DNA from: Cryobacterium cheniae
GTDB taxonomy: Bacteria; Actinomycetota; Actinomycetes; Actinomycetales; Microbacteriaceae
Direction of reading: 5' to 3'
DNA: 56,031 bases
Assembly (NCBI RefSeq): GCF_004403395.1
Contig: NZ_SOGN01000005.1
Coordinates: 1 to 56,031 of the forward strand
A model generated the notes under the pieces. The model searched no databases and had not been told where the DNA came from. It saw only the letters and a program-made list of their open reading frames with translations. The first letter of the stretch is position 1, and each line of letters begins with the position of its first letter. Of this stretch, positions 15,757 to 23,644 are shown piece after piece. The position numbers were made by a program, and so were the translations under genes.

Positions 15757-16806
15757 GTGAGCATCGCCGAACGGATACCGACCACCACTCGTGGCCGGGT
15801 CGGAATCCTGGCCTTGGGCGTGGCGATCTGGGCCCTGGTCTACTGGGTCAACGAGTGGCTCTGGGACGTGGTGCTGTACGACGCGTTCGGCCTCGACCCG
15901 GAGAGCCGGGTGACCGAGACCATCCACTTCTTCATCTACGACTCGCTGAAGATCCTGCTGCTTCTGGCCATCATCATCTTCGCCTCGACCGTGCTCCGCT
16001 CCTTCATGAGTGTCGAGCGCACCCGCGCCTTCCTCGGCGGCAAGCGCGAAGGGGTCGGCAATATCCTCGCCGCGGGCCTCGGGGTGATCACCCCGTTCTG
16101 CTCCTGCAGCGCCGTGCCTGCCTTCATCGGGTTCGTCGCCGCCGGCGTGCCGATCGGCGTCACGATGAGCTTTCTGATCGCCAGCCCGCTGGTCAATGAG
16201 ATCGCCATCGGTCTGCTGCTGACCCTGTTCGGCTGGCAGATCACCGCCCTCTATGTGGTGTCGGGCCTCGCGATCGCGATCGTGTCCGGCTGGATCCTCG
16301 GCCGCCTGCACGTCGAGAAGTGGGTGGAACCCTTCGTCTTCGACGTGAAACTCGGCGGCGAGACCATCGACCCCTCCCTCGGGCTGACCTTCGGGCAGCG
16401 GATGCAGATGGGCGTCGAAGAGGTCAAGTCCATCATCAAGAAGATCTGGATCTACCTGCTGGTCGGCATCGGCCTCGGCGCCCTCATCCACGGCTGGGCC
16501 CCCGCCGAGTTCTTCACCACCTACGCCGGCCCCGACAACCCCTTCGGCGTGCTGATCGCGGTCTTCATCGGCATCCCGCTGTACTCCAACGCCGCCGGGA
16601 TCATGCCCCTGGTCGCCGCCCTCTACGACAAGGGCCTTCCGATGGGCACCCTGCTGGCCTTCATGATGGCGGTCGTCGCCCTGTCGCTGCCCGAAATGAT
16701 CCTGCTGCGCCGAGTGCTCAAACCCCAGCTGCTCGCGATCTTCATCACGACCACCGGCCTCGGCATCGTCGCCGTCGGTTACCTCTTCAACGCCATCCTG
16801 GCCTAA
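15757..16806 (+). CDS. ArsP/DUF318-family permease
   Basis: 349 aa with about eight membrane segments. The family (PF03773) includes ArsP, an efflux permease for trivalent organoarsenicals. The hallmark TPFCSCSAVP loop is present, and the second half repeats the topology around GIPLYSNAAGIMP. GTG 15757 has an AAGGA site. It lies opposite an ArsR-type repressor and is followed after 38 nt by a small thioredoxin-like gene, a common trio. Export of methylarsenite or another thiol-reactive metalloid is the best guess; other members of the family have no known substrate. Confidence 0.87.
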   Translation: MSIAERIPTTTRGRVGILALGVAIWALVYWVNEWLWDVVLYDAFGLDPESRVTETIHFFIYDSLKILLLLAIIIFASTVLRSFMSVERTRAFLGGKREGVGNILAAGLGVITPFCSCSAVPAFIGFVAAGVPIGVTMSFLIASPLVNEIAIGLLLTLFGWQITALYVVSGLAIAIVSGWILGRLHVEKWVEPFVFDVKLGGETIDPSLGLTFGQRMQMGVEEVKSIIKKIWIYLLVGIGLGALIHGWAPAEFFTTYAGPDNPFGVLIAVFIGIPLYSNAAGIMPLVAALYDKGLPMGTLLAFMMAVVALSLPEMILLRRVLKPQLLAIFITTTGLGIVAVGYLFNAILA

Positions 16807-16844
16807 CCCCTCCTCACCGAACCCCTCCCGAAAGGAACCATCCC

Positions 16845-17087
16845 ATGATCATCAAGATCCTCGGACCTGGCTGCAGCAACTGCAAAACCCTCACCAAGGT
16901 CACAACGGCCGCCGTCCAAGAGCTCGGCCTGGACGCCACCATCGAAAAGGTCGAAGACTACGCCGCGATCGTCGGCTACGGCGTGATGAGCACTCCCGCC
17001 CTCGTGATCAACGAGAAGGTCGTCGTCTCCGGCCGGGTGCCGACACCTCCCGAAGTGCGCGCATTCCTCACCGCCGCCGGCATCTAG
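16845..17087 (+). CDS. Small thioredoxin-like (redox-active disulfide protein 2 family)
   Basis: 80 aa, beginning MIIKILGPGCSNCKTL. The CxxC pair is in GCSNCK, and the cis-proline region is VMSTPALVINEKV. These TM0996/MTH895-type mini-thioredoxins accompany DUF318 permeases and probably reduce a metalloid or a permease cysteine. The start is ATG 16845, after AAAGGAACC. It is the third gene of the ArsR-controlled set. The next promoter carries a CstR-type operator, so the sulfur block begins immediately downstream. Confidence 0.88.
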   Translation: MIIKILGPGCSNCKTLTKVTTAAVQELGLDATIEKVEDYAAIVGYGVMSTPALVINEKVVVSGRVPTPPEVRAFLTAAGI

Positions 17088-17140
17088 GCTTTGCCGGCCC
17101 GTGCTGGAAAGCGGGAATGAGGCCCGTGGTGGCGTTCTGG

Positions 17141-17156
17141 ATACCCTAGGGGGTAT
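17141..17156. promoter_or_regulatory. CstR-type operator 1
   Basis: ATACCCTAGGGGGTAT. It sits in the 18-bp spacer between TGGCGT (17130-17135) and TATATT (17154-17159), so a bound repressor would block RNA polymerase. It controls the 38-aa Cys-rich protein and rhodanese lipoprotein genes. Confidence 0.8.
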
Positions 17157-17191
17157 ATTGGTATTTCCATTGAATCGAGAAGGAGCCACCC

Positions 17192-17308
17192 ATGTGCAGT
17201 CCCATTCGTTGTAACCGTTGCGGCAAGATCACCTGGACCGGCTGCGGCGAGCACGTCGACAGCGTCATGGCCAATGTCCCGCGCGCTGAGCGCTGCACCT
17301 GCAACTAG
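17192..17308 (+). CDS. 38-aa Cys-rich microprotein in the CstR regulon
   Basis: 38 aa, six cysteines: C2, C7, C10, C18, C35 and C37. They form CxxC (CNRC), a C18/H21 pair (GCGEH) and a final CxC (CTC), a pattern that could bind Zn, Fe or Cu or react with persulfides. Start ATG 17192 has an excellent AAGGAG site 6-7 nt upstream, and the CstR-type operator/promoter lies directly before it. The rhodanese lipoprotein gene starts 2 nt after its stop, so the two are translationally coupled. I do not recognise a named family. The coding call rests on the ribosome-binding site, the promoter, the coupling and the non-random cysteine spacing. Confidence 0.75.
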   Translation: MCSPIRCNRCGKITWTGCGEHVDSVMANVPRAERCTCN

Positions 17309-17310
17309 GC

Positions 17311-17688
17311 ATGAAAAACCTCGTCGCAGCACTCGTCCTGGCCGGTGCCGCACTGTTCGGCCTCACCGCCTGCTCCGCCCCGGCCGCCCCGGCCGCTCAG
17401 TCCTCCATTTCGGCCGACGCCGTCGTGATCGACGTGCGCACCCCGGGGGAGTACGCCGCCGGTCACCTCGAAGGTGCGATGAACATCGACGTGCAGGCAT
17501 CCGACTTCGACAGCCAGGTGTCGGCATTGCCGGCCGACGGCGACTACGTCGTGTACTGCAAGTCGGGCAACCGTTCGGCAGCCGCCGCGGCACGTCTGGC
17601 CGAACTCGGATTCACCTCGGTGACGGATGCCGGCGGCATGTCCGCTGCCGCCGTCTCCACCGGTCTCCCGGTCGTCACGACCCCGTAG
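17311..17688 (+). CDS. Rhodanese-domain lipoprotein
   Basis: 125 aa. A signal peptide ends in the lipobox LTAC (lipidated C21), then a short Ala/Pro linker, then a single rhodanese domain with the active-site loop CKSGNRS (C83). The protein would be anchored on the outer face of the membrane and could accept sulfane sulfur from persulfides or thiosulfate outside the cytoplasm. It forms an operon with the 38-aa protein under operator 1 and is closed by a strong hairpin at 17716-17755. The sulfur donor is inferred from context. Confidence 0.88.
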   Translation: MKNLVAALVLAGAALFGLTACSAPAAPAAQSSISADAVVIDVRTPGEYAAGHLEGAMNIDVQASDFDSQVSALPADGDYVVYCKSGNRSAAAAARLAELGFTSVTDAGGMSAAAVSTGLPVVTTP

Positions 17689-17715
17689 CGCGAGCACCAG
17701 CACACAGCACACAGC

Positions 17716-17755
17716 ACAGCGAAGGGCACCCACAATCGTGGGTGCCCTTCGCTGT
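17716..17755. terminator. 18-bp bidirectional terminator
   Basis: Perfect arms 17716-17733 (ACAGCGAAGGGCACCCAC) and 17738-17755 around the loop AATC, followed by TGCTT. It lies between the convergent rhodanese lipoprotein and DUF2202 genes. Confidence 0.88.
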
Positions 17756-17767
17756 TGCTTCCGGCCC

Positions 17768-18463
17768 TTAGCCGCCGAAGGCGGCGAGGTGCTTCTCTGA
17801 AGCGGCCAGCAGTCGCTCGTAGACCTTCAGCACGTCGGGGGCGGTGACGCCCGCGGTCGCGGTGGTCAGATCGGCGATGTCGGTCTCCTCGACCGTGCGG
17901 CCGGCCTCCATGGCGGCATCCTGGCTGACCGAGCCGTCAGCGAGCAGGGTGTCGTAGAGCGCCTGGGTGTCGTCGCTCACAAACTCACCGGCCTCCAGAC
18001 CCACGGTCGGGTCGGTCAACTCATACCGCTCGAGGAGGGTGCGTACGGCATCCAGGTGCCTGGATTCCGACTTGGCGATGCGAGTGAAGACCATCGCGTC
18101 GTACTGGGCGTCGAACGCGGCGTACAGGTCCTGGGCGAGCTTCTCCTCTTCGGCCATCGCGGCAAGCTCTGCCTTCTGGTCGTCCGTCAGGGTGCCGCCG
18201 GCCACGTCGATGAGTCCGGTGCCGCCACCCATTTTCTGGCCGCCCATTTTCTGGCCGCCGATATTCTGGCCCATACTGCCGTGGTTCAACCGGCCGCCCT
18301 GCGTGCCTTCGCCCGGGGCGGACGGCTGGCTGGTGTGCATGGACGCACCGACCTCCGGGGCGTCGACGGTGCGTGCGGTCGCGGTGAGCGCCGGCGTGGC
18401 GATGAGAGCGGCGACGACGGCCGCGGTGGTGATCGCCGAGCTGACGATTGTTTTCTTGTTCAT
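17768..18463 (-). CDS. Secreted DUF2202 (ferritin-like) protein
   Basis: 231 aa. A Sec signal peptide (residues 1 to about 30) precedes a low-complexity linker with the repeat GGQKMGGQKMGG, encoded by near-identical tandem DNA units at about 18227-18270. The DUF2202 domain follows: LAAMAEEEKLAQDLYAAF and IAKSESRHLDAV carry the conserved Glu and Glu-x-x-His residues of a ferritin-like four-helix bundle. A di-metal role is likely but unproven. The gene is divergent from the two-component system (156 nt gap), which may control it. Confidence 0.88.
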   Translation of the reverse strand: MNKKTIVSSAITTAAVVAALIATPALTATARTVDAPEVGASMHTSQPSAPGEGTQGGRLNHGSMGQNIGGQKMGGQKMGGGTGLIDVAGGTLTDDQKAELAAMAEEEKLAQDLYAAFDAQYDAMVFTRIAKSESRHLDAVRTLLERYELTDPTVGLEAGEFVSDDTQALYDTLLADGSVSQDAAMEAGRTVEETDIADLTTATAGVTAPDVLKVYERLLAASEKHLAAFGG

Positions 18464-18618
18464 GGTGTGCTCCCTGACCTGGTAATTCGTGCGGCTTGTG
18501 CTTCTTGCTGATTACACGGTGCCTCCCCGAGGTGCAGGGGCCTTGCGGAGCGTGTGGAGAGTGCATGGAGAACGGGAGCGGAGACATCCGTGCCCGGCCT
18601 CCGTCGTTATGGTGAAGT

Positions 18619-19308
18619 ATGGCCAACGTGCTGGTAGTCGAAGACGAACGTGACATTCGTGACGTTCTGCGCCGCTATCTGGAGCGGGCTGGTTTCTCCG
18701 TGCTCACCACCGGGTCCGGCGCCGAGGCCCTGCGACTGCTGGCGTCGGCCGATCTGGTGATCCTCGACCTCGGTCTGCCCGACATCGACGGCACGGATGT
18801 CCTGCGCGAGATCCACGCACTGGGGAACCTCCCGGTCATCGTGCTGACCGCCCGCAGCTCGACCGACGATCGCATCCACGGTTTGGAACTGGGCGCCGAC
18901 GACTACGTCACCAAGCCGTTCAGCCCGGCCGAGGTCGTGCTGCGCGTGCAGGCGGTGCTGCACCGCTACAGCGGGATGCCGGCCGTGACCGGGCCGGTGA
19001 CCTACGGCAACAAGCGGCTGCGGATCGACGAGGGCGAACACAAGGCGTGGCTCGACGGCGTTCTGCTCGATCTGACGCCCACCGAGTGGGGACTCCTGGC
19101 CGCGGTGACCGCCGCGCCCGGGCGGGTCTACTCGCGCTACGAACTGGTCAACCGGGTGCGCGGCTACGAGTATGCGGGCTACGAGCGCACCATCGACTCC
19201 CACGTCAAGAACCTCCGGCGCAAGTTGGGCGCCGACGGCGCCGACGTGGTGGAAACCGTGCTCGGCGTCGGTTACCGGCTGGGCCTGCGCCAGGACGACG
19301 CCCGATGA
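18619..19308 (+). CDS. OmpR/PhoB-family response regulator
   Basis: 229 aa. The receiver domain has acidic residues E8/D9, phospho-acceptor D50 in LVILDLGLPD, the Thr of VLTARSS and the Lys of YVTKPFSP. The C-terminal winged helix carries ERTIDSHVKNLRRKLG. The stop overlaps the start of the sensor kinase gene (ATGA), so the pair is co-translated. The signal and regulon are unknown; the nearest candidate target is the divergent DUF2202 gene. Confidence 0.93.
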   Translation: MANVLVVEDERDIRDVLRRYLERAGFSVLTTGSGAEALRLLASADLVILDLGLPDIDGTDVLREIHALGNLPVIVLTARSSTDDRIHGLELGADDYVTKPFSPAEVVLRVQAVLHRYSGMPAVTGPVTYGNKRLRIDEGEHKAWLDGVLLDLTPTEWGLLAAVTAAPGRVYSRYELVNRVRGYEYAGYERTIDSHVKNLRRKLGADGADVVETVLGVGYRLGLRQDDAR

Positions 19309-20714
19309 GGTCCGTCGGTCCCCATCCCCATCCCCATCCCCATCCCCATCCCCATCCCCGTCTCGGGCTCGGTGCCCTCGGGCGCCGCCTCCTGCTCGCC
19401 TTCGTGCTGGTCGCGGTCTCCTCGGTGCTCGTGCTCTCCGGGGCCGCCCTGATCGGCGTGGATCGGGGCGTGCAGGTCGCCCAGCAGAATGACCGGGAGC
19501 AAATCGCGGCGCGGGCGGCGGCAGCGGCCGCCGACGCCTACCGGCAGGCCGGCGGTTGGGAGCAGGCCGACCTGAGCCGGGTCATCGCGATCGGTGACGC
19601 GGCATCCGCCCGCGTGGCCGTGCTGGATGCCGACGGGGAGGCGCTCCAGTCGAGGGCGGCCGGCCGTGGCAACCCCACCGGGCAGGGCGGGGGTCAGGGG
19701 CCGGGCCAGGGGGCCGGCCCGAGCGAGAACGTCGTCACGACGCCGATCCTGGTCGACGGCAGCGAGGTCGGATCGGTCCGGATCAACTTCGGCCCCGCGG
19801 CCGGCACCCGGGTGATCGACGTGGCCTGGGCCTGGATCGCGGTGGCCGCCGTCGTCGCCCTGATCGTGGCGCTCGCCGCGAGTTGGCTGGTGACGCGCCT
19901 GCTCGTGCGGCCGATCCGGGCGATGACGGATGCCGCCCAGTCGTTCACGGCCGGCGACCGGCAGTCGCGCACCACCGAACGGGCCCCGGGGGAGCTGGGC
20001 GAACTGGCGGTCGCCTTCAACGACATGGCCGACGCCGTGGTCCGCTCGGACCGGGATCGCCGCAACATGACGGCCGACGTGGCCCACGAACTGCGCACCC
20101 CGCTGGCCGCGCTGCAGGCCGGACTGGAGGAAATGCGCGACGGACTCGTGCAGCCCACCCCCGAAGGCCTGGCCGGACTGCACGACCAGTCCCTCCGGCT
20201 GGGACGCGTGGTGGCCGACCTGGCCGAACTGTCCGCGGTCGAGACGGCGGGCCTGTCCCTGCACCTCGCATCCGTCGACCTCGCGCAGATCGTGCGGGAG
20301 GAGTCGACGGTGCGCGAGTCAGAGCTGCGGGCGGCGGATGTGAACATGACGGTCGACGCGGGCCAATCCGTCCACGTGCGTGCGGATGCCGACCGTCTGC
20401 ACCAGGCCGTCGGCAACCTGCTGGCCAACGCGGCCCGGTATTGCCGCCCGGGCGACACGGTAGACCTGAGCGTCACTGCGGAAGACCGCCAGGCGGTGCT
20501 CCGGGTCGCCGACAGCGGTCCCGGGATCCCGGCCGACGAGTTGCCGCACATTTTCGATCGCTTGTGGCGGGGCCGCGCGGCCGAGCAGGTCGCGGGGTCG
20601 GGGATTGGCCTGGCCCTGGTGCGCGAAATCGTCACCAGTCACGGCGGAGCGATCACGGCGGAATCCGCTCCGGGCACGGGGACCGTGATCACGATCCGCC
20701 TGCCGAGCCCCTAA
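19305..20714 (+). CDS. Sensor histidine kinase with N-terminal His-Pro repeat
   Basis: 469 aa. The N-terminal tail carries six PH dipeptides in a row (residues 6-17) encoded by a perfect hexanucleotide repeat. Then come TM1 (about 30-50), an extracytoplasmic domain with a Gly/Gln/Pro-rich stretch, TM2 (about 170-195), HAMP, HisKA with H261 in DVAHELRTPL, and HATPase with NLLANAARYC, DSGPGIP and GSGIGLALV. It overlaps the regulator gene by 4 nt. The His-Pro tail lies on the cytoplasmic side if topology is normal and could bind transition metals. The stop codon reaches the convergent thioredoxin gene with a 4-nt overlap. Confidence 0.92.
   Translation: MRSVGPHPHPHPHPHPHPRLGLGALGRRLLLAFVLVAVSSVLVLSGAALIGVDRGVQVAQQNDREQIAARAAAAAADAYRQAGGWEQADLSRVIAIGDAASARVAVLDADGEALQSRAAGRGNPTGQGGGQGPGQGAGPSENVVTTPILVDGSEVGSVRINFGPAAGTRVIDVAWAWIAVAAVVALIVALAASWLVTRLLVRPIRAMTDAAQSFTAGDRQSRTTERAPGELGELAVAFNDMADAVVRSDRDRRNMTADVAHELRTPLAALQAGLEEMRDGLVQPTPEGLAGLHDQSLRLGRVVADLAELSAVETAGLSLHLASVDLAQIVREESTVRESELRAADVNMTVDAGQSVHVRADADRLHQAVGNLLANAARYCRPGDTVDLSVTAEDRQAVLRVADSGPGIPADELPHIFDRLWRGRAAEQVAGSGIGLALVREIVTSHGGAITAESAPGTGTVITIRLPSP
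19320..19361 (+). repeat. Hexanucleotide tandem repeat (CCCCAT x6)
   Basis: Six perfect CCCCAT units (19320-19355) and one degenerate unit (CCCCGT) inside the 5' end of the sensor kinase gene. Unit number changes would keep the reading frame and alter the length of the His-Pro tail. Confidence 0.95.
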
Positions 20715-21091
20715 ACGGAGGCCTGGTCGGAGGCCTGACGGGCCGCGATGCTGGCGTGCACCTCGTCCATGTCGAGGTTCCGCACGGCGGTGATGACCTC
20801 TTCCAGGGAGGAGGCGTTCAAGGCGCCGGGCTGGGAGAACACGAGCACCTTGTCCCGGAAGGCCATCAGGGTCGGGATCGAACGGATGCCGGCGGCCGCG
20901 GCCAGGCTCGGCTCGGCCTCGGTGTCGACCTTGACGAAGGCGATGTCGGGGTGCTTCTCGGATGCGGCGGTGAAGGTGGGCGCGAACATGCGGCAGGGGC
21001 CGCACCAGGCGGCCCAGAAGTCCACCAGCACGATGGAGTTGTCAGTGATGGTCTGGTCGAAGGTTTTCTCGGTCGTGTCAATGGTTGCCAT
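20711..21091 (-). CDS. Thioredoxin of the CstR regulon
   Basis: 126 aa with the canonical DFWAAWCGPC active site (C30, C33), the RSIPTLMAF cis-proline loop and a normal thioredoxin length. The start is ATG 21091; the open frame extends further up but through the promoter. A TTGACC/TATATT promoter with a CstR-type operator in the spacer (21103-21118) lies 12 nt upstream, so the enzyme is probably induced by reactive sulfur and reduces persulfidated proteins. The C-terminus QASDQASV is encoded by a 12-bp near-tandem repeat that also spans the end of the convergent kinase gene. Confidence 0.93.
   Translation of the reverse strand: MATIDTTEKTFDQTITDNSIVLVDFWAAWCGPCRMFAPTFTAASEKHPDIAFVKVDTEAEPSLAAAAGIRSIPTLMAFRDKVLVFSQPGALNASSLEEVITAVRNLDMDEVHASIAARQASDQASV
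20716..20737. repeat. Short tandem repeat at convergent gene ends
   Basis: CGGAGGCCTG occurs at 20716-20725 and 20728-20737 (12-bp period) just after the kinase stop, within the last codons of the thioredoxin gene. Confidence 0.8.
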
Positions 21092-21102
21092 GACGCCAGA
21101 AT

Positions 21103-21118
21103 ATACCCCATGGGGTAT
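21103..21118. promoter_or_regulatory. CstR-type operator 2 (thioredoxin)
   Basis: The perfect palindrome ATACCCCATGGGGTAT. On the minus strand TTGACC (21122-21127) and TATATT (21100-21105) flank it with a 16-bp spacer, so it overlaps the core of the thioredoxin promoter. Confidence 0.88.
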
Positions 21119-21148
21119 TTTGGTCAAGCCTGCACGGGTTGCGTTCGG

Positions 21149-21164
21149 ATACCCCTGGGGGTAT
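21149..21164. promoter_or_regulatory. CstR-type operator 3 (MBL-rhodanese operon)
   Basis: ATACCCCTGGGGGTAT. On the plus strand TTGCGT (21139-21144) and TATCGT (21162-21167) are 17 bp apart with the operator between them. It drives the four-gene run from 21214 to 24722. Confidence 0.88.
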
Positions 21165-21213
21165 CGTATGAACGTGCAATTCCATTCGCACACGACTTGG
21201 AGGACTTCGAACC

Positions 21214-22575
21214 ATGGACGTTATCGTTATCGAAACCCCGCAGCTGGGAGACCGCAGCTACCTGGTGCACGACGGCGCCGTCGCGGTCGTCATCGACCCG
21301 CAGCGCGACACCGACCGGGTGGAGAATGCGGCACGCGAGGCCGGGGTCACCATCACCCACGTTGCCGAGACCCACCTGCACAACGACTATGTGACCGGCG
21401 GATTCGAGCTTGCCCGGGTGCACGGTGCGAAATACCTCGTCAACGCCGCCGACCCCGTCACGTTCGAGCGGGAGCCGGTCACCGACGGCCAGGTCATCCC
21501 CGTCGGCGGTCTGACCGTCACCGTGGTGGCCACGCCGGGCCACACCCACACGCACGTGTCCTACATCGTCAGCGACGGCACGACCGAGGCGGTTTTCTCC
21601 GGCGGAAGCCTGCTGTTCGGCTCGGTCGGACGCACCGACCTGGTGGCCGCGAGCGACACGGTCGGGCTCACCCACGACCAGTACGCCTCGGTGCGCAGGC
21701 TCGTGCACGAAGCCGAGCATGAGGCCGCGCTCTTCCCGACCCACGGGTTCGGTTCCTTCTGCTCCAGCGGCCCGGCCACCGGCGCCGGAGCATCCACCAT
21801 CGGGGAACAGCTCACGGCGAACCACGCCCTGACCGACGCCGATGAGGAGCACTTCGTGCGTGACCTGATCGCCAACCTCACCGCGTACCCCTCGTACTAC
21901 GCGCACATGGCCCCCGCGAACACTCAGGGTCCCGGCCCCGCGAACCTGCAGGTGCCCGAGTCCCTCGACTCCGCCGAGCTCACCCGACGCCTGGCCGAGG
22001 GGGAGTGGGTCGTCGACCTGCGCAACCGGGTCGCATTCTCGAGCAACCACCTGCAGGGTGCCGTGAGCTTCGAATACGGCAACGGTTCCAACTTCACCAC
22101 CTACCTGGGCTGGGTTCTGCCCTGGAACGAGCAGCTCACCCTGGTGGGTGACCGTGCAGACGTCGAGGACGCCATCCGTGACCTGTCGCGCATCGGCATC
22201 GACTCACCGGATGCCGCCATCGGCACCGAGCCGCACGCTCTGGCCCCGGATGCCCCGGTCGCCTCGTACCCCCGCGTGGGCTGGGCCGGGGTGCTGGAGG
22301 GCCGGGCCGAGCAGGATGTTCTGCTGGATACGCGGCGCGCCGACGAGTTCGCCGCTTCCCACCTGCTCGATGCGGTGAGCGTTCCGTTGCACGAGCTGCT
22401 TTCCCGGCTGGACGAGATCCCGGCCGGCAAGATCTGGGTGCACTGCGGTTCCGGTTACCGGGCCGGGGTTGCCGCCAGCCTGCTTCAGCGCGCCGGGCGT
22501 GAGGTCGTGCACGTCGACGCCAACTTCGACGAGGCATCCGCCGCCGGACTCACCCTGGCCGAGCTGACCGTCTAA
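21214..22575 (+). CDS. Metallo-beta-lactamase/double-rhodanese protein (CstB-like persulfide dioxygenase family)
   Basis: 453 aa, laid out like CstB: an MBL domain (1 to about 235), an inactive rhodanese domain (about 255-345, LVGDRA in place of the Cys loop) and an active rhodanese domain (about 355-453, CGSGYR with C411). The MBL domain has THLHND (H54, H56, D58) and the GHT histidine (H110). However, the FTGD-type aspartate that supplies the third iron ligand in ETHE1 is a glycine here (FSGGSLLFG, G131). Persulfide oxidation is the family role; iron chemistry in this member needs care. ATG 21214 has a GGAGGA site; the gene starts the operon under operator 3. Confidence 0.87.
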   Translation: MDVIVIETPQLGDRSYLVHDGAVAVVIDPQRDTDRVENAAREAGVTITHVAETHLHNDYVTGGFELARVHGAKYLVNAADPVTFEREPVTDGQVIPVGGLTVTVVATPGHTHTHVSYIVSDGTTEAVFSGGSLLFGSVGRTDLVAASDTVGLTHDQYASVRRLVHEAEHEAALFPTHGFGSFCSSGPATGAGASTIGEQLTANHALTDADEEHFVRDLIANLTAYPSYYAHMAPANTQGPGPANLQVPESLDSAELTRRLAEGEWVVDLRNRVAFSSNHLQGAVSFEYGNGSNFTTYLGWVLPWNEQLTLVGDRADVEDAIRDLSRIGIDSPDAAIGTEPHALAPDAPVASYPRVGWAGVLEGRAEQDVLLDTRRADEFAASHLLDAVSVPLHELLSRLDEIPAGKIWVHCGSGYRAGVAASLLQRAGREVVHVDANFDEASAAGLTLAELTV

Positions 22576-22579
22576 CCCC

Positions 22580-23644
22580 ATGTCGGTGAAGCGGACGGCG
22601 ATCCACCCAGCCGAGAAGCGAAGTCTTCTCGGCATGGGTGCGGCCGTGGTCGCCCTTCACCTGATCGGCTGGGGGACCCTGTTCCTGCTGGTGTTGCCGC
22701 AGCTGTCCCGCACGGGCGGCAACACCGCGGTGATGCTCGGTCTGGCGGTCAGCGCCTACCTGCTGGGGGTGCGGCACGCCTTCGACGCCGACCACATCGT
22801 CGCGATCGACAACGCCACCCGGCGCCTCGTTGCCGCCGGCCGCCGCCCGGTGTCGGTCGGTTTCTGGTTCGCCCTCGGGCATTCCTCCGTCGTCGTGGTC
22901 TCCGTGGTGCTGCTGGTTCTCGGCATCAACGCCTTCGCCGGCAGCCTCGCGGATGACGGCTCCGCCCTTCGACAGATCACCGGCGTGTGGGGCGCTGCCG
23001 TCTCCGGAATCTTCCTGATTCTGATGGGCGCGCTGAACTTGTCGTCTCTGAAGGGGCTGCGACAGGTGCTTCGAGACGTGCGGGCCGGACGTTTCGTGCA
23101 GAGCGAGCTCGACGGGCACCTGGACAACCGCGGCGTGATCAACCGGCTGCTTCGGCCGATGTCCCGGCTCGTCGACCGGCCCTGGAAGATGCTGCCGATC
23201 GGAGTGCTCTTCGGCCTCGGCCTCGACACCGCCGCCTCGATCAGCCTCTTCGTCTTCGCCGGGGTGCTCACGCCGGGCCTGCCCTGGTATGCGGCACTGG
23301 TCCTCCCCGTCGTCTTCACGGCCGGCATGGCTCTCTTCGACAGCGCAGACGGAATCCTGATGAACCACGTCTACCAGTGGGCATCCATCGACCCGCTGCG
23401 GAAGGTCTATTACAATCTGATCGTCACCGGCGTATCCGTTTTCGTCGCTTTCTTCGTCGGTGGGATGGGCCTCATGGCCATGCTCACCGACCTCGGAATC
23501 GGCGGCGGAACCCTCGAAATCTTCGCGGCCGTCGACCTCACGTTCCTGGGAGGGGCTCTGTTCGGCGTTTTCGCGCTGACCGGACTCCTCCTGGTTCTGT
23601 GGGGACGATTCCGCCCCAACCTGTCCCTCGAAAGGCACTCATAA
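22580..23644 (+). CDS. NiCoT (HoxN/NixA) family permease in the sulfur operon
   Basis: 354 aa, eight-helix type. It carries the NiCoT signatures RHAFDADHI, FALGHSSVV, GLGLDTA and GMALFDSADG. Authentic members import Ni2+ or Co2+ with high affinity. The gene begins 4 nt after the MBL-rhodanese stop, and its own stop overlaps the next rhodanese start (TAATG), so it belongs firmly to the sulfur operon. No nickel or cobalt enzyme is encoded nearby apart from B12-dependent MetH 17 kb away. A role in moving a metal needed by the operon, or a different substrate, is open. Confidence 0.87.
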   Translation: MSVKRTAIHPAEKRSLLGMGAAVVALHLIGWGTLFLLVLPQLSRTGGNTAVMLGLAVSAYLLGVRHAFDADHIVAIDNATRRLVAAGRRPVSVGFWFALGHSSVVVVSVVLLVLGINAFAGSLADDGSALRQITGVWGAAVSGIFLILMGALNLSSLKGLRQVLRDVRAGRFVQSELDGHLDNRGVINRLLRPMSRLVDRPWKMLPIGVLFGLGLDTAASISLFVFAGVLTPGLPWYAALVLPVVFTAGMALFDSADGILMNHVYQWASIDPLRKVYYNLIVTGVSVFVAFFVGGMGLMAMLTDLGIGGGTLEIFAAVDLTFLGGALFGVFALTGLLLVLWGRFRPNLSLERHS

